NCBI GenBank assembly: GCA_034620365.1
Contig: JAQGEQ010000015.1
Span: 124,001-188,000, forward strand
Direction: 5' to 3'
DNA: 64,000 nt
Origin: Pegea sp. RAD2-039
Lineage: Eukaryota; Chordata; Thaliacea; Salpida; Salpidae
The position numbers and the translations under genes were made by a program. Shown here in pieces: positions 61,101 to 64,000 of the stretch (the first letter of the stretch is position 1; each line of letters begins with the position of its first letter). Under the pieces are notes generated by a model. It did no database searches. It worked only from the letters and a program-made list of their open reading frames with translations, and was not told where the DNA came from.

Positions 61101-63771
61101 GAAAAGTTCTGACATCAGAGCTCCCGGAATAAATAAAGGAGTCAAGAGAGCAAACAACTTCCACGACTAGAAGTAATTTATATTTAAATAAAGACATCTT
61201 TAGAGATATTAGGCTAAACTAACTTGGAGGTAAGAACTTTTTTTATCTGAGTCTCTTCGATTAGTAGCAATGAAAAGATGGGCGAAGAGTTCACCAAGAA
61301 GTTCCGGGTGTGTGATGCAAACATGTGAGATGGATTGGGCGATAGTTACGTGAAAATCAGTGCTCTTTGGCTCCAGCGTGTGGTTACAAAACCGCTGAAT
61401 CATCTGCATCGTAAAAATATCAATTTAACACCATTGCAATTACTAAAAGTATATTTCATATTTTTGGAAAAGCTTTGTTTATTGTTGAGTTACTTGTTAA
61501 TGTTTATTTGTACCTATTTTTATGTAAGACTTTGTTTTAATTTTGGGATATATTTTAATCCAGCTATTTCTTTATCTTTGGCACTTAATACAAACCACAA
61601 AAGCTAACCTGTTATAAAGAGACTAATTAAGATAGGTTTGAATTCAATTTAGTTGCTGTTTTTGGCAGTTTGAAGGCTCTTAAATAAAAAGAAACTGAAG
61701 TTGACGTTGCTTTCGTTTGGAAATGTGATTGCTAGCTAATTGGAAAAACTAAATTTGTTGGTATTTCTCCTTGGCTAGTTTTTTTAGTAACTAAAACGCT
61801 CAAATATGTAGCTAGTCTTTCAACAAACTGATAAAGAAGAATCAAAAATAGATGGGAATAAACTAACAATCTGACTTTTGTGTACATAGAGCTACTTTCA
61901 ATTTATTAGAACGTTTGGTCTGAGTACCTTTGCCAACTTTACAGCTTCAACTGTTACACCTTTGGATGCTAAGGACGTTAAAGGAACGTTATAATCGATC
62001 GTTTCGGAGTAAAAAAGAATCGAGTTGTCCCAGATCTTCTGAGGTGGTAATAAACCTTCTTTTATGTCCCTCAATAGCTTATTGATTGCTCTTTCAAATA
62101 CTGTCAGCGAAGGAATAGTTGAGATGGAACTCAAAGCGGATAACCAAGTAGTCTGTAGGAAATAAAAAAATAAAGTTAAGATGTTTATGTAAGATTTTAC
62201 TTAAAATCAACTTGAAATTATTTCTATCTGTGGGAAAGCATTCAAACCATTTTAACTGATTTCTTTTCAAAATAAACTTAGTTTAAACAGCTGCGGAATG
62301 AATGATGTTATAATAAATGAGGTTTCTAGTAGTTTGTGAATGAACGTAAAGTACGTTCAACAAAAGACTCGGAAACAATAAAAAGTAATAAAGAAAGAAT
62401 ACTTTTACGTGACAGCCAACTTCTGCAGTAGGAATACGAAAATAAAAGTGTTTTCTTAATTCAAAACTTTCCTGCTTACTTTTTCATATGAACGATTAAA
62501 GTAAAGAAAGATTTCCGAATCATTTTCGATGTGACGAAGTGAAATCACGTGGTTTCTTGACGTCACAGCAGCAGTAGCTTCATTCATGATTTTTGAAGTG
62601 ACTTTTGGATTGTTCTCTACAACGCACTTTGTCAAATCCACTTTCTCATAAATCGTCTAAAAAATGTTTTGAGTTTGATAGATACAAATTAAAAAGTTGC
62701 ACAAATTTTTACTTTTAGATCATCACTGACTTAGCATAAAGTAAAAAAGTAATTTAATCTTTAAGATTACTATCAAAAGAAGATACTTTTGGTTCATCTT
62801 CCGAATGAAATTCAAGATGGTTTTCTTCAATATCTGCCCACACGGTGGCACTAGCACCATCCTTTACTCGAACTAATTTCAGTTTTAGATGCTTGCTAAC
62901 TTTGCTTATGACACCATCCAATGACGTCATCACAGCCGTCGATGACTGCTTGACGTTGACAACTTCTTTAAGTGCTACAAACAATATGAAGCGCTTTAAT
63001 TGAAAGATATCTTAACATCTGCTAGATGTAGGTCTGTTGATTATCTTGATTGATAAGATTTGAATAGATAAACTCATTGTTGTCATGATTACAACACCAT
63101 CGAGGTTCTTTCTCTATCTTCAACTTGATCAATTACATTGTTTTAAAAATCTTACCTTTAAACCATTCATCAGCTTGCAATTTACAAGATGCTGTTAGAT
63201 GAAAGGTCTGGTTTGGAGTAGAGATCTTCAGTCCTTCTCTTCCAGCTGACATCTTGCTAACCACAACATTATTACTCAAAATGTTGAAAAGGATGTAGCC
63301 TCGAACGTTGCTGTTTGGTTCAACCTACAAAAACCCACTACTCATTTATCTTCAGTACACTTGAAGCTTGATATTACATTTCATCATCACCAAATCACAA
63401 GAAGATTAAATATCAACAACACAGATGTTACAAGACTCAACTTTCAAGACTCACCGGTGTTTTGTGATACTCTAATTTACCGTCCTTCAACACGAACCAT
63501 CTCTTCTTCCAAACTCTTGATTTTAAACCAAACATCTTTAAGTATCCTGATTTTTGCGTCGTCATCGCTTTATTGATGACGTCACTGCGCGTAGCTCGCG
63601 AGTTGGCGAGTGATGTCGTCACAGATGAACGTGCATCTTTCTGCTCCGATGTCTTCAGAAGTTTGTTTTCCGGTTCAAATCTGTCTGCGGCCAGGCTGCA
63701 GACCGAACCCAACGCGTCAGGAGGAATCGCGTAATCGCTTTCTGTACTCGCCATTGATTGCTGTGAGTTTG
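58161..63771 (-). CDS. PLEKHH-like PH-PH-MyTH4-FERM protein (5' end open)
   Basis: Fourteen exons in consistent phase: 63455-63760 (or -63771), 63156-63324, 62787-62974, 62480-62656, 61928-62152, 61224-61403, 61069-61166, 60659-60836, 59653-59811, 59376-59603, 59138-59322, 58802-58931, 58476-58562 and 58167-58298. Counting from an internal ATG at 63754 this gives about 812 residues. PH1 (67-160) starts KSGYLKMFGLKSRVWKKRWF; PH2 is at about 170-285; MyTH4 at about 315-490 (WKLFALLTPLFIPGALMSEL, YAAYCRRSMDRA); FERM follows: LPISVPVHFYDGSYQ, KICDVISAWESA (human PLEKHH2 KICDVISKWEQA), RQWPLSEATFFPAK and SFWLAVEEYGLKMLHHRTMQV. PLEKHH proteins link membranes to actin. Vertebrate members have an N-terminal coiled coil, which would lie beyond 64000; a possible exon is 63901 onward. 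Unspliced, the last exon ends KIQV-stop (TAA 58161-58163), leaving the F3 lobe without its final helix. Confidence 0.88.
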
Positions 63772-63794
63772 CTGCAAACAACAAATCGCGTTAA

Positions 63795-63802
63795 TGACGT
63801 CA
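63795..63802. promoter_or_regulatory. CRE-type palindrome TGACGTCA
   Basis: A perfect cAMP-response-element palindrome in the putative intron just upstream of the first PLEKHH-like exon. It is one of six in the window (see findings). Regulatory function is inference. Confidence 0.35.
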
Positions 63803-63902
63803 TATCCGCTTTTCACACCAAAGCATGTGGCAATTGTGCCTTCGATATCTCGATGACAGCCCCTTTGTCCGCTACTGACTCATCGCTTCTAGTTTTTCAC
63901 AA

Positions 63903-63910
63903 TGACGTCA
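63903..63910. promoter_or_regulatory. CRE-type palindrome TGACGTCA
   Basis: A second perfect palindrome, 100 bp from the previous one, overlapping a possible upstream exon or promoter of the PLEKHH-like gene. Function is inferred only from the motif. Confidence 0.35.
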
Positions 63911-64000
63911 TCGTCTGAGTGTTGTTGCGATATGAGCTTGTGAGTCATGCATGAATGATTAGATGAAGAAGATCGCGAATAGTGTGAAGCAATCTCATCA

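Noticed and set aside
1..64000. CRISPR array, bacterial operon, phage or defence system
   Set aside because: Gene structure, introns and gene content are eukaryotic; no direct-repeat/spacer arrays or prokaryotic gene clusters are present.

Overview
This is a eukaryotic, almost certainly metazoan, nuclear window. It is very AT-rich, its genes are interrupted by GT-AG introns, and it carries LINE and tRNA-derived repeat debris. The gene set is typical of animals: secreted FN3/TIL/thyroglobulin-1/vWA protein, uronyl 2-sulfotransferases, a PLEKHH-type PH-MyTH4-FERM protein, the ciliary N-DRC subunit DRC5/TCTE1, and nuclear-encoded mitochondrial proteins. Almost every modelled gene has a splice-acceptor-like site 11-49 nt upstream of its ATG with no obvious partner donor. 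That pattern fits spliced-leader trans-splicing, known in tunicates, cnidarians, flatworms and some other groups. I lean towards a tunicate-like or cnidarian-like invertebrate but cannot fix the taxon.

Layout. 1-5.5 kb: a 14-exon secreted multidomain gene (-). 7.0-7.5 kb: a dead Ty3/gypsy-type protease fragment. 9.3-10.1 kb: NDUFS6 (-). 11.8-12.3 kb: a decayed LINE reverse transcriptase. 12.85-13.3 kb: an unrecognised 97-residue gene (-). 14.2-15.4 kb: N6AMT1 (-), directly downstream of intronless LDHD (15.8-17.2 kb, -). 19.4-20.75 kb: isopentenyl-diphosphate isomerase (-), divergent from MZT1 (22.5 kb, +). 24.6-29.8 kb: two intronless UST-like sulfotransferase genes in inverted orientation flanking a young LINE fragment. 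34.1-35.5 kb: DLST (-). 39.3-40.5 kb: SYF2 (+), convergent with DRC5/TCTE1 (41.5-43.6 kb, -). 50.2-51.4 kb: an orphan Arg-rich single-exon ORF (+). 58.2-64 kb: the PLEKHH-like gene (-), open at its 5' side. The rest is AT-rich intergenic or intronic DNA in which I see no gene.

The genes serve unrelated housekeeping roles: mitochondrial metabolism (NDUFS6, LDHD, DLST), isoprenoid synthesis (IDI), translation-factor methylation (N6AMT1), microtubule nucleation (MZT1), splicing (SYF2), cilia (DRC5), glycosaminoglycan sulfation (UST) and membrane-cytoskeleton linkage (PLEKHH). I see no multi-gene system. The most interesting signals are the shared 5' acceptor pattern, a 779-bp tract 99% identical between the diverged inverted sulfotransferase genes, loss of two of four predicted zinc ligands in NDUFS6, and a 51-nt stop-free in-frame intron in IDI.
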